Assembly (NCBI RefSeq): GCF_051014685.1 | Contig: NW_027478721.1 | Coordinates: forward strand, 579,785 to 643,784 | Direction: 5' to 3' | DNA: 64,000 nt | Source: Ptiloglossa arizonensis | Taxonomy: Eukaryota; Arthropoda; Insecta; Hymenoptera; Colletidae | In this document: piece after piece, positions 62,343 to 64,000 of the stretch | How positions within the stretch are numbered: position 1 is the first letter of the stretch | Layout of the letters: every line of letters starts with the position of its first letter | Translations under genes and position numbers: made by a program | Notes under the pieces: model-generated | What the model was told of the DNA's origin: nothing | Seen by the model: only the letters and a program-made list of their open reading frames with translations | The model's database searches: none

Positions 62343-63540
62343 CCGCTGTAATCGGGCGAGTTTCTACTTTCAGATGCAATAGGAATTTTTGGGTTACGTC
62401 AATCCGTTCGCGAGATTTGGAGTTTGAAGCTAAGAAATGGTTGAGAAGGCAAAAAATTTTTCGCAATTCTGCTGCTCCAAACGCTTAACCAGAATGGCCT
62501 AGGGAAAAAATACACATACCGTTGTAATCGGGCGAGTTTCTACTTTCAGATGCAATAGAAATTTTTGGGTTAGGTCAACCCGTTCGCGAGATTTGGGAGT
62601 TTGAGGACAAGAAATGGTTGAGAAGGCAAAAATTTTTTCGCATTTCTGCTGCTCCAAACGCATAACCAGAATGGCCTAGGGAAAAAATACACGTACCGTT
62701 GTAATCGGGCGAGTTTCTACTTTCAGATGCAATAGGAATTTTTGGGTTACGTCAATCCGTTCGCGAGATTTGGGAGTTTGAAGCGAAGAAATGGTTGAGA
62801 AGACAATAAATTTTTCCACTTCTGCTGCTCCAATCGCTTAACCAGAATGGCCTAAGGGAAAAATACACGTACCGTTGTAATCGGGCGAGTTTCTACTTTC
62901 AGATGCAATAGGAATTTTTGGGTTAGGTCTATCCGTTCGCGAGATATGGGACTTTGGAGCCAAGAAATGGTTGAGAAGGCAAAAAATTTTTGCAATTCCG
63001 CTGCTCCAAACGCTTAACCAGAATGGCCTAGGGAAAAAATACACATACCGTTGTAATCGGGCGAGTTTCTACTTTCAGACGCAATAGGAATTTTTGGGTT
63101 AGGTCAATCCGTCCGTGAGATATGGGAGTTTGAAGACAAGAAATGGTTGAGAAGGCAAAACATTTTTCGCAATTCTGCTGCTCCAAACGCTGAACCAGAA
63201 TGGCCTAGGGAAAAAATACGCATATCGTTATAATCGGGCGAGTTTCTACTTTCAGACGCAGCAGGAATTTTTGGGTTTGGTCAATCCGTTCGCGAGATAT
63301 GGGACTTTGAAGCTAAGAAATGGTTGAGAAGACAACAAATTTTTCGCAATTCTGCTGCTCCAAACGCTTAACCAGAATGGGCTAGGGAAAAAATACACGT
63401 ACCGTTGTAATCGGGCGAGTTTCTACTTTCACACGCAACAGGAATTTTTGGGTTAGGCCAATCCGTTCGCGAGATATGGGAGTTTGAAGCCAAGAAATGG
63501 TTGAGAAGACAAAAAATGTTTCGCAATTCTGCTGCTCCAA
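62343..63540. repeat. 22-monomer duplication, copy 2, partial
   Basis: Repeats 58451-59650 in order, with small differences such as AGATTTGGAGTTTG (one G missing, about 62416) and GTCCGTGAG in place of GTCCGCGAG (about 63113). It is shorter than copy 1: only one CACACGCAACAGG monomer is present. The diagnostic monomers are the same as those of the left 1.3-3.5 kb region. Confidence 0.75.
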
Positions 63541-64000
63541 ACCCTTAACCAGAATTGCCTAGGGAAAAAATACACATACCGCTGTAATCGGGCGAGTTTC
63601 TACTTTCAGATGCAATAGGAATTTTTGGGTTAGGTCAATCCGTTCGCGAGATATGGGAGTTTGAAGCCAAGAAATGGTTGAGAAGGCGAAAGATTTTTCG
63701 CAATTCTGCTGCTCCAAACGCTTAACCAGAATGGCTTAGGGAAAAAATACGCATATCGTTGTAATCGGGTGAGTTTCTACTTTCAGACGCAGCAGGAACT
63801 TCTGGGTTTGGTCAATCCGTTCGCGAGATATGGGAGTTTGAAGCCAAGAAATGGTTGAGAAGGCAAAAAATTTTTCGCAATTCTGCTGCTCCAAACGCTT
63901 AACCAGAATGGCCTAGGGAAAAAATACGCATATCGTTGTAATCGGGCGAGTTTCTACTTTCAGACGCAGCAGGAACTTCTGGGTTTGGTCAATCCGTTCG
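63541..64000. repeat. Satellite monomers running off the right edge
   Basis: About 2.6 monomers: a CAGAATTGCCTAGG / ACCGCTGTAATCGG type, then two ACGCATATCG / ACGCAGCAGGAACTTCTGG types. The array continues unbroken to the last base, so the right border of the satellite is outside the window. Confidence 0.9.

Larger units (their letters stand above)
1..64000 (+). repeat. 177-bp tandem satellite array, about 361 head-to-tail monomers
   Basis: Landmarks such as CCTAGG followed by an A6 run, TAATCGGGCGAG, TTCGCGAGATATGGG and TTCTGCTGCTCC recur every 177 bp from the first to the last base. No monomer is inverted and no non-satellite sequence interrupts the array. Typical variation is single-base and shared between distant monomers, which fits repeated block duplication and conversion. 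By hand count the consensus has 74 G+C in 177 bp (42%). A unit near nucleosome-plus-linker length, higher-order repeat structure and the absence of genes are typical of eukaryotic centromeric or pericentromeric satellites; that location is inferred. Open frames of 60-111 codons exist (the longest is on the minus strand at 55949-56284), but they repeat with the satellite, are broken by its ordinary indels and have no recognisable domain, so I call no gene. Confidence 0.98.

Noticed and set aside
1..64000. CRISPR array or bacterial repeat locus
   Set aside because: The whole 177 bp is repeated; there are no unique spacers between short repeats, and no cas genes.
1..64000. Transposon or retroelement insertion within the array
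   Set aside because: Every 177-bp interval is filled with recognisable satellite sequence. I saw no terminal repeats, target-site duplications or coding fragments of transposase or reverse transcriptase.
1..64000. Known satellites: human alpha satellite, Arabidopsis 178-bp or rice CentO repeat
   Set aside because: Similar length only. The sequence does not resemble what I recall of these families, so length is not used to assign a species.

Overview
The whole 64 kb window is one uninterrupted head-to-tail satellite array. The basic unit is 177 bp, and about 361 monomers fit in the window, all in the same orientation. I see no gene, RNA gene, transposon, rDNA, telomere repeat or unique sequence. 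Short open frames occur only because 177 is a multiple of three (59 codons) and some frames stay open for up to two monomers. They recur with the repeat and show no sign of being coding. The organism must be a eukaryote with large satellite arrays, most likely a centromere or pericentromere. I do not recognise the monomer as a named family and cannot place the species. The consensus is about 42% G+C and is not depleted in CpG.

The array is a patchwork of higher-order repeats (HORs), where groups of monomers were copied together. Left to right: 1-4500 is a mosaic full of private one-base insertions and deletions and includes a 7-monomer duplication (1345-3725). 4501-9940 holds 4-, 6-, 7- and 10-monomer duplications. 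9941-16663 is a 20-monomer block followed by an 18-monomer copy with two monomers deleted. 17176-20559 holds an 11-monomer duplication. 20560-24100 holds 6- and 5-monomer repeats marked by a GTTCCCGAG variant. 25161-35860 holds a 1061-bp 6-mer nested in a 4067-bp 23-mer present twice, plus a shortened third copy. 35862-43288 is a 3719-bp 21-mer present twice. 43289-55360 holds a related 13-mer region followed by a 4603-bp 26-mer present twice. 55361-64000 is a mosaic with a 3892-bp duplication and resembles the left 1-10 kb.

The most interesting signals are two CENP-B-box-like 17-mers in each monomer. One matches 8 of the 9 essential positions in the consensus. The other rises from 7 to 8 of 9 in a variant monomer abundant in the 36-57 kb HORs. 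Each monomer also carries an almost perfectly palindromic A6T5 element. Together with the layered, recent expansion of HORs, this makes the window a good candidate for centromeric DNA. That role is inferred, not shown. The extra indels in the first 4.5 kb may be assembly or consensus errors.
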